Assembly (NCBI GenBank): GCA_947085035.1
Contig: CAMTUW010000007.1
Span: 62,001 to 126,000, forward strand
From: CAMTUW01 sp947085035
Lineage (GTDB): Bacteria > Actinomycetota > Coriobacteriia > Anaerosomatales > PHET01
Direction: 5' to 3'
DNA length: 64,000 nt
A model generated the notes under the pieces. That model ran no database searches and was not told where the DNA came from. It was given only the letters and a program-made list of their open reading frames with translations. The number at the start of each line of letters is the position of its first letter. The stretch's first letter is position 1. The position numbers and the translations under genes were made by a program. Shown here in pieces: positions 16,798 through 25,343 of the stretch.

Positions 16798-17645
16798 CGG
16801 TTTCTGAAGAACTCCTCTGCCACGGTCTCGTAGAAATCGCGCCCTTCCAATTTGACGAGCAAGACGTCGCGCTCTCCACGACTCACCACGAGCCGCTCGA
16901 TCGATCGCCTCGTGGGCGTGAGCTCTCCGTCGACGGCGACCCGCGCGTCGGCCCGTGTGGGATCGGGAAGCGTTATCTCGACCGTCTCGGCCGGATCGGT
17001 GAGAACGGCACGGGCCTGCAGGGTGTGCGGGGCCACGGGGACAACGACCATACCGCCGAATCCCGGCGCCACCACCGGACCACCAGCAGACAGCGCATAC
17101 GCGGTCGACCCTGTGGCCGTCGCGACGATCACGCCGTCGGCTCTCGTCTTCACGACGGGGTGACCGCCTATGGCTATCTCGAACCCGACGACTCTGCCGG
17201 ACTCACCTCGGGTGAGCACGACCTCGTTGAGTGCGCGATACCGACCGACCTCGCGGCCTTCCATCACGACGCGCGCCTCGAGAGTCGCGCGGCGCTCGAC
17301 GCGAGCTTTCCCGGCCAGTGTCGCTTCGACCGCCTCGCACATGCGCTCCGGTCGCGCGCCTGAGAGGAAACCGAGCCTCCCGAGATTGACCCCCAACAGC
17401 GGGACCTCGCGCTCGCCGATGAGATGGACGGCCTTCAGTATCGTGCCGTCACCCCCCAAAGCGACCGTGAGCGCCAGCTCACCCAGCTCCGTCACGGCAG
17501 CCCCGAACCCCTCGAGTCCGCATGCTTCGGCATCGACCGTGGACAGGACCGGCTGGAACCCGTTCGCTTCGCACCATGCGGCGAGTTCCACCGCAGCGGC
17601 CACAGCACGCTCATTCGTCGTGTTGGGCACAAGAAGAACCCTCAC
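16794..17645 (-). CDS. nadK: NAD kinase
   Basis: Phosphorylates NAD to NADP. 283 residues from GTG 17645, which is preceded at five bases by GGGAGG and lies one base after the tlyA stop; a start further upstream would lie inside tlyA and add nine unrelated residues. The diagnostic GGDGT motif (VALGGDGTILKAV) is at about residue 60, followed by GVNLGRLGFLS and the NAD-contacting region TGSTAYALSAGGP with the conserved acidic residue in the preceding KTRADGVIVATA. The gene sits between tlyA and recN, as in other Actinobacteria. Confidence 0.96.
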   Translation of the reverse strand: MRVLLVPNTTNERAVAAAVELAAWCEANGFQPVLSTVDAEACGLEGFGAAVTELGELALTVALGGDGTILKAVHLIGEREVPLLGVNLGRLGFLSGARPERMCEAVEATLAGKARVERRATLEARVVMEGREVGRYRALNEVVLTRGESGRVVGFEIAIGGHPVVKTRADGVIVATATGSTAYALSAGGPVVAPGFGGMVVVPVAPHTLQARAVLTDPAETVEITLPDPTRADARVAVDGELTPTRRSIERLVVSRGERDVLLVKLEGRDFYETVAEEFFRNR

Positions 17646-17646
17646 G

Positions 17647-18441
17647 TCAGCCTCCCGCCGTCTGATGGGCACGCGCGACGAGGACCGAGACGTCCACGTC
17701 TGCGGGCTCGCCCTGTCGCGCAGCCCATACCCAGAACTCGATGTTACCCTCGGGACCCCGTATCGACGAGATCGCGAGCCCTCTCACCACGAGATGCGCG
17801 CCACAGATGGCTTCCATCACATCACGCAAGACGTCCTCGTGGACAGCCGGGTCCCTGACCACACCCCGTTTTCCCACACGACTCTTACCAGCTTCAAACT
17901 GGGGTTTTACCAAGGCGATGAGATCCGCCTCGGGGCCCATGAGAGTGATGAGGGATGAGAGCACCGTACGCAGCGCGATGAACGAGACGTCAGCGACGAC
18001 GATCTCGAACGGAGCGCCCAGCGACTCCGGGTCGGCGTACCTGATATTCGTGCGCTCGAACACGCGCACGCGCGCATCGTTGCGCAATCCCCACGCGAGC
18101 TGGCCGTATCCGACGTCGACCGCGGTGACGCTGACCGCGCCCGCCTGCAGCAGGCAGTCGGTGAACCCGCCGGTCGACGCGCCCACATCGACGGCCGAAC
18201 GACCGAGAACCGGGATCTCGAACTCCGCGAGCGCCCCGGCGAGCTTGTCTCCCCCGCGCGAGACGAACCTTTTGCGCTGGACGACGCTGATCGGGGCACA
18301 CTCATCGAGCAGTTCGCCGGCCTTGTGGATGGTGACATCGCCGACTCTGACCTCTCCGGCAAGAATCGCCGCGCGCGCCTGTTCGCGTGAAGCGAAGATC
18401 CCACGCTCGACGAGCAGGGCGTCTGCGCTGAAGCGAGCCAT
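17647..18441 (-). CDS. tlyA: TlyA family 23S/16S rRNA 2'-O-methyltransferase
   Basis: 264 residues. An N-terminal S4 RNA-binding domain (about 1-60: DALLVERGIFASREQARAAI) precedes a Rossmann-like methyltransferase domain with the SAM motif AVDVGASTGGFTDCLLQAGA at about 87-106. The catalytic KDKE-type set is suggested by SRGGDKL, VVADVSF, ALVKPQFE and IEFW. In mycobacteria TlyA methylates 16S C1409 and 23S C1920 riboses and gives capreomycin sensitivity. Start: ATG 18441 gives MARFSADALL; a GTG four codons earlier is possible. It follows dxs by 42 bases and is one base from nadK. Confidence 0.95.
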   Translation of the reverse strand: MARFSADALLVERGIFASREQARAAILAGEVRVGDVTIHKAGELLDECAPISVVQRKRFVSRGGDKLAGALAEFEIPVLGRSAVDVGASTGGFTDCLLQAGAVSVTAVDVGYGQLAWGLRNDARVRVFERTNIRYADPESLGAPFEIVVADVSFIALRTVLSSLITLMGPEADLIALVKPQFEAGKSRVGKRGVVRDPAVHEDVLRDVMEAICGAHLVVRGLAISSIRGPEGNIEFWVWAARQGEPADVDVSVLVARAHQTAGG

Positions 18442-18483
18442 GCGCTCACGCACCTCTGGCGACGCGGTTGGCGGCGTGCCCGC

Positions 18484-20370
18484 TCACGCGGTTCGCTCCC
18501 CCAGTCGGTCGAGCACCGCGCGGTGTACCCCTTGCGGCGTCAAGCCGATCTCCTCGAGAAGCGTCGACATCGCACCGTGGGTCACGAAGCGGTCCGGCAC
18601 CGACAGCCGCAATACCGGCGAGGGAATCGCATGGTCGCTGAGCACCTCGCAGACCGCCGAGCCGAACCCGCCGCACGAAGTGCCCTCCTCGACCGCAACG
18701 ACGAGACGGTGTTGCTGAGCTGCACTGACTATGACTTCGCTGTCGATCGGCTTGACCCAGCGCATGTTGACGACGCTCGCGTCGACCCCGTCTGCGGCGA
18801 GCAATATCGCGGCCTGCTCGCAGACCCCGACCATTCTGCCAACCGCGAGCAAGGCGACGTCCGACCCCACCCGCCGCACCTGGGCCCTGCCGGGCTCCCA
18901 TGCGACCGCAAGCGCTTCGTCAACCACGGATCCGGTCCCTGCCCCGCGCGGATAACGAATCGCGACCGGACCGCTGGCGGCAAGAGCGGCCTTCAGCGCA
19001 TCGGCCAGCTCGAACTCGTCGGCAGGAGCTATGAGCGACAAGCCAGGAATCGATCGCAGGTACGTCAGGTCGAAGACGCCGTGGTGCGTCGGGCCGTCCT
19101 CTCCCACGAGTCCCGCCCTATCGACGCAGAACACCACGTGTAGCCCTTGGAGCGCCACGTCCATGATCAGCTGGTCGTAGGCCCGCTGCAGGAACGTGGA
19201 GTAGATCGCGACCACGGGCAGACGTCCACCCAGAGCGAGTCCGGCGGCCAGACCAACCGCATGCTCTTCAGCGATTCCGACGTCGTAGAACCTGTCAGGG
19301 AACCGCTCAGCGAATGCATCAAGCCCCGTGCCCGAAGGCATCGCCGCCGTGATGGCGACGATACGCTCGTCGGCCTGCGCCGCCTCGACGAGCGAGCGCG
19401 AGAACGCCTCGGTGAAACTGATGTGCCCGCACGAACCGTTCACGCACCCGGTCTCGACCGAGAACGGGCCGATACCGTGGAATGCGTCAGGCGACTCCTC
19501 GGCGTGCTCGTAGCCTGCCCCCTTGCGAGTGACCGCATGGATGATGACCGGCCCGCCCGAACGCCGCGCGGCCGCCACGGCACTCTCGACCTGCGAGACA
19601 TCGTGCCCATCGATCGGACCGACGTACTTCAGACCCAACTCCTCGAAGAGCATGCCGGGCACCAACAGCTGCTTGACCGACTCCTTGACGGCTTCGCCCG
19701 CGTCCACCATCGCACGGCCCAGCGGGATCGACGCCAGTCTGGACTCGACCTCATCACGAAGACGTTGATAGCGAGGGTCGAGTCGGACCCGGGCGAGATA
19801 ACTCGCCAACGCTCCGACGTTCTCAGAGATCGACATCTCGTTGTCGTTGAGCACGATGACGATATGCGTCCCCAGGTGTCCCATGTGATTCAGCGCCTCG
19901 AACGCCATCCCCCCGGTCATCGAGCCGTCACCGATGACGGCGAGCACCGTCTCGTCGCCCCCGCGGGCGTCACGCGCGAGCGCCAGTCCCAGTGCGATGG
20001 ACAGCGAATCAGATGCATGTCCGGCGTCGAAGGAATCGAACGGCGACTCGCTTCGTTTCGGGAACCCACACATGCCGCCGTACTGCCGAAGCGTGGAGAA
20101 GCTCTGCAGCCTGCCGGTCAAGAGCTTGTGGACGTAGCTCTGATGGCCGACGTCCCACACGATGGAATCGATCGGACACTCAAGTGCGCGATGGATGCCG
20201 ATCGTCAGCTCAACGACGCCGAGGTTCGGCGCAAGATGTCCACCCGTGCGAGAAACCGTCGCGACGAGCTCGTCACGGAGCTCACCTGAGAGACGCTCGA
20301 TCTCCTCGGGAGAGAGGCCCTTCAGGTCGCAGGGTGCCTCCAGCCTGTCGAGTATCCGCTCGCCCGCCAC
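18484..20370 (-). CDS. dxs: 1-deoxy-D-xylulose-5-phosphate synthase
   Basis: Thiamin-diphosphate enzyme that starts the MEP isoprenoid pathway from pyruvate and glyceraldehyde-3-phosphate. 628 residues from a GTG at 20370, one base after the xseB stop (TAAC-GTG); an upstream ATG would sit antisense-like inside xseB and add 49 unrelated residues. Landmarks: GHQSYVHKLLTGR early, the TPP motif GDGSMTGGMAFEALN at about 145-160, the transketolase central domain (GIAEEHAVGLAAGLA) and C-terminal domain. In Bacillus this position also follows xseB, with ispA between; here ispA is missing from the string. Confidence 0.96.
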   Translation of the reverse strand: MAGERILDRLEAPCDLKGLSPEEIERLSGELRDELVATVSRTGGHLAPNLGVVELTIGIHRALECPIDSIVWDVGHQSYVHKLLTGRLQSFSTLRQYGGMCGFPKRSESPFDSFDAGHASDSLSIALGLALARDARGGDETVLAVIGDGSMTGGMAFEALNHMGHLGTHIVIVLNDNEMSISENVGALASYLARVRLDPRYQRLRDEVESRLASIPLGRAMVDAGEAVKESVKQLLVPGMLFEELGLKYVGPIDGHDVSQVESAVAAARRSGGPVIIHAVTRKGAGYEHAEESPDAFHGIGPFSVETGCVNGSCGHISFTEAFSRSLVEAAQADERIVAITAAMPSGTGLDAFAERFPDRFYDVGIAEEHAVGLAAGLALGGRLPVVAIYSTFLQRAYDQLIMDVALQGLHVVFCVDRAGLVGEDGPTHHGVFDLTYLRSIPGLSLIAPADEFELADALKAALAASGPVAIRYPRGAGTGSVVDEALAVAWEPGRAQVRRVGSDVALLAVGRMVGVCEQAAILLAADGVDASVVNMRWVKPIDSEVIVSAAQQHRLVVAVEEGTSCGGFGSAVCEVLSDHAIPSPVLRLSVPDRFVTHGAMSTLLEEIGLTPQGVHRAVLDRLGERTA

Positions 20371-20371
20371 G

Positions 20372-20602
20372 TTACTCGGATCGCTCGGAGTCACTCGCGC
20401 TGGGCTCCTCGTCATCGGTCTGGCCGGCCGCAGCGTCCCAGTCGGCTTGGTCGATGAGCTCCGTGCAGCGGTTCGCCAGACGCACACCTTCCTCAAGAAG
20501 GTCCAGGCTCTTTTCAAGAGACGTGTCCTTCTTGCGCACCTGACTCACGATCTCTTCAAGACGGACTCTGGCTTGCGAGAACCCATGGGAATCGTCAGGC
20601 AT
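20372..20602 (-). CDS. xseB: Exodeoxyribonuclease VII small subunit
   Basis: 76-residue helical protein of the XseB family: FSQARVRLEEIVSQVRKKD followed by SLEKSLDLLEEGVRLANRC, and an acidic low-complexity tail. XseB coats the XseA catalytic subunit to form exonuclease VII, a single-strand DNA exonuclease. It starts four bases after the nusB stop and ends one base before dxs. The usual partner xseA is not next to it: there is no room between nusB and xseB and no xseA anywhere in the window. Confidence 0.92.
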   Translation of the reverse strand: MPDDSHGFSQARVRLEEIVSQVRKKDTSLEKSLDLLEEGVRLANRCTELIDQADWDAAAGQTDDEEPSASDSERSE

Positions 20603-20606
20603 CAGC

Positions 20607-21023
20607 TCACTCCTCGCTGCGATGACGCTCGGCGACTCGGCCGAGGACGCCGTTCACGAACTTGGACGAGTCCTCGCCACCGTAGACCTTGGCGAGTTCA
20701 ACGGCCTCATTGATGGCGACGCTCTTCGGCACGTCGGCGTTGAAGAGGATCTCCCACGTCGCGATACGCAAGATGTTGAGATCGACGGGGGGCATGCGAG
20801 AAACCACCCAGTGTTCCGAGATGTCGCCGATCACCTGGTCAAGTTCTTCGATGACGGCTTCGACCCCTGTGACGATCCGCCGACTGAACTCGTCGGGCAC
20901 GCCGTCTTCGATCGAATATGTCTCGTCGGCAAGGATCCGAGCGATGCACTGCCCGGTGACGTCACGCTGGTAGAGCATCTGGAGCGCCTGTAGCCGCGCC
21001 CTGTGGCGTTCTGATGTGGGCAT
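20607..21023 (-). CDS. nusB: Transcription antitermination factor NusB
   Basis: 138 residues, all helical, standard length. It binds boxA RNA with NusE to prevent termination in rRNA operons. Family sequence landmarks are ARLQALQMLYQRDVTGQ near the N-terminus and the C-terminal PKSVAINEAVELAKVYGGEDS with FVNGVLG. It lies four bases downstream of the Asp23 gene and four bases upstream of xseB. The accC-asp23-nusB-(folD-xseA)-xseB-dxs order is that of Bacillus subtilis with two genes absent. Confidence 0.96.
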   Translation of the reverse strand: MPTSERHRARLQALQMLYQRDVTGQCIARILADETYSIEDGVPDEFSRRIVTGVEAVIEELDQVIGDISEHWVVSRMPPVDLNILRIATWEILFNADVPKSVAINEAVELAKVYGGEDSSKFVNGVLGRVAERHRSEE

Positions 21024-21027
21024 GGAC

Positions 21028-21378
21028 CTACTCGGGGAAAACCAGGCTGTCGACGTAAACGTCGACGCCGGTCACGACGAGGCCCACCTGGCTTGAGAGC
21101 GCCTCCGTGACCGCCTGCTGGATCTCGGCGGCGACCTCTTGAAGCCTGAAGCCGTGGATCACCTGCACGTGGACCGCCACCGACAGGCTGGAGTCCTCGG
21201 TCACACACACGTCAACGGCGCGGGCGGACCCCTTTCGAGTGCCCTTCTGGACGAGACCGGCGATACCGGGAGCACCCACACCCGCGACACCCTGCACGCT
21301 CTCGGTTGCCACAGTGACTATCGTGTCGAGCACCCCGGGCGCTACGCCGAGTCCCTCAAGGCGAATCTCTTCGGACAT
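21028..21378 (-). CDS. Asp23/Gls24 family envelope stress response protein
   Basis: 116 residues from ATG 21378 (AGGAG seven bases upstream; a longer frame adds 14 residues). It matches the Asp23/YqhY/YloU family: GVLDTIVTVATESVQGVAGV in the N-terminal helix, a beta-rich centre (SLSVAVHVQVIHGFRLQEVA) and VTGVDVYVDSLVF at the end. In Bacillus, YqhY at the same position between accC and nusB influences acetyl-CoA carboxylase activity; in staphylococci Asp23 is membrane-associated and tied to cell-wall stress. Position and sequence both point to the YqhY branch. Confidence 0.92.
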   Translation of the reverse strand: MSEEIRLEGLGVAPGVLDTIVTVATESVQGVAGVGAPGIAGLVQKGTRKGSARAVDVCVTEDSSLSVAVHVQVIHGFRLQEVAAEIQQAVTEALSSQVGLVVTGVDVYVDSLVFPE

Positions 21379-21397
21379 CTGCTCTCCTGTGTTCGCG

Positions 21398-22744
21398 TTA
21401 GTCCAGCATCTCGGTCTCAACGAAGTCAGTATAGACCTCGCCCGAGCGGAAAGCCTCAGTGTCGAGCACCTTGAGATGGAACGGGACCGTTGTTGGGATG
21501 CCGGTGATGATGAACTCGTCCAAAGCGCGCTGACCCCGCGCGACCGCTTCCGCCCGGGTCTCGCCCCAGACGATCAGCTTGCCGAGCAAGGAGTCATACG
21601 TCGCTGGAACCTCATAGCCTGAGTAGACATGGCTGTCGACGCGCACCCCGAAGCCGCCGGGCGGACTGTACACGCCGATACGTCCCGGGTTCGGGCGAAA
21701 TCCGTGAGCGGGATCCTCGGCGTTGATGCGAAACTCGATGGCGTGCCCGTGGATCACGATGTCTTCTTGACGCTTGTGCTTCATCTCAAGGCCGGCGGCG
21801 ATCCGAATCTGTTCCTTGATGATATCGACCCCGGTGATCTGCTCGGTCACGCAGTGCTCGACTTGGACACGCGTGTTCATCTCCATGAAGTAGAAACGCC
21901 CGTCAGTGTCGAGAAGGAACTCGACGGTTCCGGCGTTCACGTAGCCCACTTCTCGCACGAGTTCGAGGGCCGCTTGACCCATGGCGAACCTCGTGTCGGA
22001 GTCAAGCGCCGGGCTCGGAGCTTCCTCGATGAGCTTTTGGTGACGTCGCTGAATCGAGCAGTCACGCTCGTACAGGTGAACGGCGTTGCCGTGCGTGTCG
22101 GCCAGCACCTGGATCTCGACGTGACGTGGGCGGTTCAGGTACTTCTCGAGGTAAACGGCGTCGTTTCCGAAAGCGGCCGCGGCCTCGTTTCTGGCGGCGG
22201 TGAAGTTCGCGGGAAGCTCGGCAGCGTCACGCGCCACCCGCATTCCCTTGCCGCCGCCACCGGCAGAGGCCTTGATGAGCACCGGAAAGCCCACCTGCTC
22301 GGCGAAGCGCAACGCCTCCTCGGGCGTCTCGATGACGCCGTCTGAGCCCGGCACGCAGGGAACACCCGCCTCCATCGCGGTGGCGCGTGCGCGCGCCTTG
22401 TCACCCATTCGCTCGATGGCTTCGGGCGAGGGGCCGATGAACACGAGATCGGAATCAGCACACGCACGCGCGAACTGAGCGTTCTCGGCGAGGAACCCGT
22501 ATCCGGGATGGACCGCTTGAGCCCCCGTGGTCTCGGCGGCCGCGATGATGTTGGCGATGTTCAGGTACGAGAGCGTGGACTGGGCGGGACCCACGCAGAC
22601 CGAGTGATCCGCCATACGAGCAGGCAGGGAATCCCGGTCGGCTTCAGAGTAGACGGCGACCGTCTCGATGCCCATCTCCCTGGCTGCGCGGATGACGCGT
22701 AACGCCACTTCTCCCCGATTGGCGACTAAGATGCGATCGAACAC
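21398..22744 (-). CDS. accC: Biotin carboxylase (AccC / pyruvate carboxylase subunit A)
   Basis: ATP-grasp enzyme of 448 residues that carboxylates biotin on a carrier domain using bicarbonate and ATP. Start is GTG 22744 giving MFDRILVANRGEVALRVIRA, with a G-rich ribosome site; an upstream reading start would add 38 unrelated residues. The ATP-grasp lid shows KASAGGGGKGMRV and catalytic region LIEEAPSPAL, RDCSIQRRHQK, MEMNTRVQVEH. Ten bases upstream lies a carboxyltransferase-BCCP fusion rather than a free accB. The pair could form a two-subunit pyruvate carboxylase or a transcarboxylase; a role in acetyl-CoA carboxylase is also possible if the carrier is shared. Confidence 0.95.
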   Translation of the reverse strand: MFDRILVANRGEVALRVIRAAREMGIETVAVYSEADRDSLPARMADHSVCVGPAQSTLSYLNIANIIAAAETTGAQAVHPGYGFLAENAQFARACADSDLVFIGPSPEAIERMGDKARARATAMEAGVPCVPGSDGVIETPEEALRFAEQVGFPVLIKASAGGGGKGMRVARDAAELPANFTAARNEAAAAFGNDAVYLEKYLNRPRHVEIQVLADTHGNAVHLYERDCSIQRRHQKLIEEAPSPALDSDTRFAMGQAALELVREVGYVNAGTVEFLLDTDGRFYFMEMNTRVQVEHCVTEQITGVDIIKEQIRIAAGLEMKHKRQEDIVIHGHAIEFRINAEDPAHGFRPNPGRIGVYSPPGGFGVRVDSHVYSGYEVPATYDSLLGKLIVWGETRAEAVARGQRALDEFIITGIPTTVPFHLKVLDTEAFRSGEVYTDFVETEMLD

Positions 22745-22754
22745 GGGCAACCCC

Positions 22755-24611
22755 CTAGACGGGTTCGTAGTAGAAGAGCACGGTGCCGTACTCGATCGGA
22801 TCGCCATTGGCGAGTGGGATCTCGCGCACGATACCCGCCTCCTCGGCGACGATCTCATTCATGAGCTTCATCGCCTCGAGAATGCAGAGAGCCTGGCCCT
22901 TAGCGAACGAGTCTCCGACCGCCACGAACGCGGCTTGACCCGGAGAGGGCGCCTCGTAGTAGGTCCCGACCATCGGCGCGATGATCGTCTTCCATGAGGC
23001 GGGCCTGGCGTCCGAAGCCGGAAGCGGATCCGCTTCACTTCCCGATGCATCAGCCGTAGGTGCGGCCACTGGAGATGCGACCTGCGCAACGGGGGCGACG
23101 ATCGCGCTCGACTTGCGAATCGAGATTCGGCTGTCACCCTCCTCGATCACGATCTCGGCGATGTCAGAGGTCTCGATCGCTTGGATGAGTTCCTTGATGT
23201 GCTTGACGTCCACGTGGTCTCCCTCTCCTGCGGTTTGGATCTCCTCGCCCATGAGGAAGACCGTGTTCTCGGCGCCAGCGCGATGCGCTGTCAGATACGT
23301 GCGGGCCTCGTTGGGGAAGAGCGCATACATGAGCACGTCTTCCTCACTTCGGGCAAGATCTCCGATTTCCTCTTCTACCTGCGCGTACGTGGTCGTGACG
23401 AGCGAACCGGGTCGCACGTCGGCCGACAAGGGCTTCTCGTCTCCCAGGACCGACGCCACGATCGCGGGATCCATCAGGCCGGGAGCTTTTCCATAGAATC
23501 CGCGGAGGTAGTCCTTCATCTCCTGCGGCACGATCGCCCACCGCTTGCCGGTGAGCACGTTGATGACGGCCTGCGTGCCCACGATCTGCGAGAGCGGGGT
23601 GACGAGCGGCGGATAGCCCACCTCAGCGCGCACGCGGGGAATCTCCTTGAGCACGTCGGTCAGCCTGTCGCCCGCCTTTTGCAGTTCGAGCTGACTCACG
23701 AGGTTCGACATCATCCCGCCCGGGACCTGATGGCTGAACACCTCCATCGACAGCAGCGTCGTGATACCTCGCTGGAGTCCCTTGCGCGAACGCACATCCT
23801 CCCAGTACGCCGCGATCTCGAAGAGCAGGTCCAGATCGAGACCGGTATCGTACTCGCTCTCTTTGAGCGCCGTCACGATCATCTCGACGGCCGGCTGACT
23901 GTTGCCGAACGCGAGTGCGACCACTGCCGTGTCAACTATCGAGGCGCCCGCTTCGATCGCCTTCAGGTAGTTCATCGGAGCCATACCGCCGATGTAGTGG
24001 CAGTGCACATGAACCGGGAGTCCGATCTCGTCGATGAGCGCGCGGACCATCCGCTCGGTGCGAAACGGCGTGAGCATTCCCGCCATGTCCTTGATCGCGA
24101 TCGTGTCCGCGCCCAGATCCTTGAGTTGTTGCGCGTAGTCGATATAGGCGTCCAGCGTATGGACAGGCGAGATCGTGTAGCTGATCGCGCCTTCGAAGTG
24201 TCCACCCGCATCCTTGACAGCACGCGCGGACGCTTCAACGTTGCGGATGTCATTCAGCGCATCGAAGACTCGAAAGACATCGATGCCGTTTCGTTTCGAG
24301 GCGTGAACGAACCGCTCCACGATCTCGTCGCTGTAGAGACGGTAGCCTACGAGGTTCTGTCCGCGAAGCAGCATCTGCAAAGGGGTCTTCGGACAGTGCT
24401 GCTTGATGATTCGCAGTCTCTCCCAAGGGTTCTCGTCGAGGAAACGCAGGCACGTGTCGAACGTCGCCCCGCCCCAGACTTCGAGCGACCAGTAACCGAC
24501 CGAGTCCATCTTCGGCAGGATGGGCAGCATGTCGCCCAGTTCCATCCGCGTGGCCCACAAGGACTGGTGAGCGTCACGCAGGGTCGTATCCATGATGTGA
24601 ACAGGTCGCAT
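22755..24611 (-). CDS. Pyruvate/oxaloacetate carboxyltransferase fused to an AccB-like biotin carrier domain
   Basis: 618 residues. Residues 1-460 are a TIM-barrel carboxyltransferase (MDTTLRDAHQSLWATRM; metal and lysine region TIAIKDMAG; HVHCHYIGGM; conserved domain of pyruvate carboxylase subunit B and oxaloacetate decarboxylase alpha). From about 475 the sequence changes to a segment typical of acetyl-CoA carboxylase carrier protein N-termini (HIKELIQAIETSDIAEIVIE, then EEGDSRISIRK), a Pro/Ala linker, and a biotinyl domain with the target lysine in LEAMKLMNEI. No oxaloacetate decarboxylase beta or gamma subunit is nearby, which favours pyruvate carboxylation. It sits where Bacillus has accB, directly upstream of accC. 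Upstream is a TATAAT -10 box. Confidence 0.9.
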   Translation of the reverse strand: MRPVHIMDTTLRDAHQSLWATRMELGDMLPILPKMDSVGYWSLEVWGGATFDTCLRFLDENPWERLRIIKQHCPKTPLQMLLRGQNLVGYRLYSDEIVERFVHASKRNGIDVFRVFDALNDIRNVEASARAVKDAGGHFEGAISYTISPVHTLDAYIDYAQQLKDLGADTIAIKDMAGMLTPFRTERMVRALIDEIGLPVHVHCHYIGGMAPMNYLKAIEAGASIVDTAVVALAFGNSQPAVEMIVTALKESEYDTGLDLDLLFEIAAYWEDVRSRKGLQRGITTLLSMEVFSHQVPGGMMSNLVSQLELQKAGDRLTDVLKEIPRVRAEVGYPPLVTPLSQIVGTQAVINVLTGKRWAIVPQEMKDYLRGFYGKAPGLMDPAIVASVLGDEKPLSADVRPGSLVTTTYAQVEEEIGDLARSEEDVLMYALFPNEARTYLTAHRAGAENTVFLMGEEIQTAGEGDHVDVKHIKELIQAIETSDIAEIVIEEGDSRISIRKSSAIVAPVAQVASPVAAPTADASGSEADPLPASDARPASWKTIIAPMVGTYYEAPSPGQAAFVAVGDSFAKGQALCILEAMKLMNEIVAEEAGIVREIPLANGDPIEYGTVLFYYEPV

Positions 24612-24676
24612 CGCGACTCCTATGACGTGTAGGCGAGCGGCCCCCGACGCCCTGATGCGCGTCGTGCGGTCGCAAG

Positions 24677-24682
24677 ATTATA
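24677..24682 (-). promoter_or_regulatory. Perfect -10 hexamer upstream of the carboxyltransferase-accC operon
   Basis: TATAAT on the minus strand, about 65 bases before the ATG at 24611 and just after the efp stop. No good -35 hexamer lies 16-18 bases upstream, so an activator or extended contacts may be needed. It follows a GC hairpin at 24715-24730 that could end the efp transcript. Confidence 0.4.
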
Positions 24683-24714
24683 TACGAGCGCAGGCGCCGG
24701 TGACATCAATCAAT

Positions 24715-24730
24715 CGCGCGCTTTCGCGCG
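24715..24730 (-). terminator. GC-rich hairpin directly after efp
   Basis: CGCGCG (24715-24720), four-base loop CTTT, CGCGCG (24725-24730), starting at the base next to the efp stop codon. On the minus-strand RNA the loop is AAAG. The following sequence (ATTGATTGATG) is only moderately U-rich, so termination would be partial or factor-aided. Confidence 0.4.
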
Positions 24731-25297
24731 TCATTGCTGAACGCGTGTGATGTAGCGCCCGTCGCGCGTGTCGACCTTGAGCGTGTCACCGGTGTTCACG
24801 AACATCGGAACCTGAACAACCGCTCCGGTCTCGAGTGTCGCGGGCTTCGTGCCACCCTGTACCGTGTCGCCCTTGAATCCGGGATCGGTCTCCGTGACTT
24901 CAAGCTCGACGAACATCGGAGGCTCGACCCCCATGAATTCGCCGTCGGCTGTGAGCATCTCGACCTCGTCGCTCTCTCTGAGCCACTTGGCTGCCTCGCC
25001 GACGAACTCCTTGTCGAGCTCGACCTGCTCGTAGGTCCCGTTGTCCATGAAGTGATACAGGTCACCGTCGTTGTAGAGGTACTGCATCTTCTTGGTCTCG
25101 ACGCGTACATCCTCGAACTTCTCGCCTGCACGAAACGTGTAGTCGACGACTCGACCACTCTCGAGCTCTTTGAGTTTCGTGCGAACGAACGCCCCGCCCT
25201 TTCCGGGCTTGACGTGCTGGAAATCGACGATGACCCAACGCTTGCCCTCATGGAGGATGCACATGCCGTTCTTGAACTGCGCAGTCGTGACAGGCAC
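24731..25297 (-). CDS. efp: Elongation factor P
   Basis: 188 residues, standard length. EF-P rescues ribosomes stalled at polyproline. Start GTG 25297 has AAGGAG six bases upstream. The KOW-like domain I carries the modification loop HVKPGKGGAF with the tip lysine at about residue 33; domains II and III are OB folds ending in TGDTLKVDTRDGRYITRVQ. The upstream neighbour is pepQ, as in Bacillus (yqhT-efp). The adjacent pilus locus encodes long Pro-Glu runs and Pro-rich linkers (41366-41407, 42972-43052), natural clients for EF-P. Confidence 0.97.
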   Translation of the reverse strand: MPVTTAQFKNGMCILHEGKRWVIVDFQHVKPGKGGAFVRTKLKELESGRVVDYTFRAGEKFEDVRVETKKMQYLYNDGDLYHFMDNGTYEQVELDKEFVGEAAKWLRESDEVEMLTADGEFMGVEPPMFVELEVTETDPGFKGDTVQGGTKPATLETGAVVQVPMFVNTGDTLKVDTRDGRYITRVQQ

Positions 25298-25343
25298 GAA
25301 TGACTCCTTCGTTGTCGGTGGGCCCGCGAGTCGGGCGTCGCTC

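Noticed and set aside
23181..24632. Long plus-strand open frame of 483 codons opposite the carboxyltransferase gene
   Set aside because: A GC-rich antisense shadow: composition rich in Arg/His/Asp, no ribosome site, no recognisable motif. The same holds for 276-1340, 13914-15383, 19147-20289, 54821-55945 and many shorter ones.
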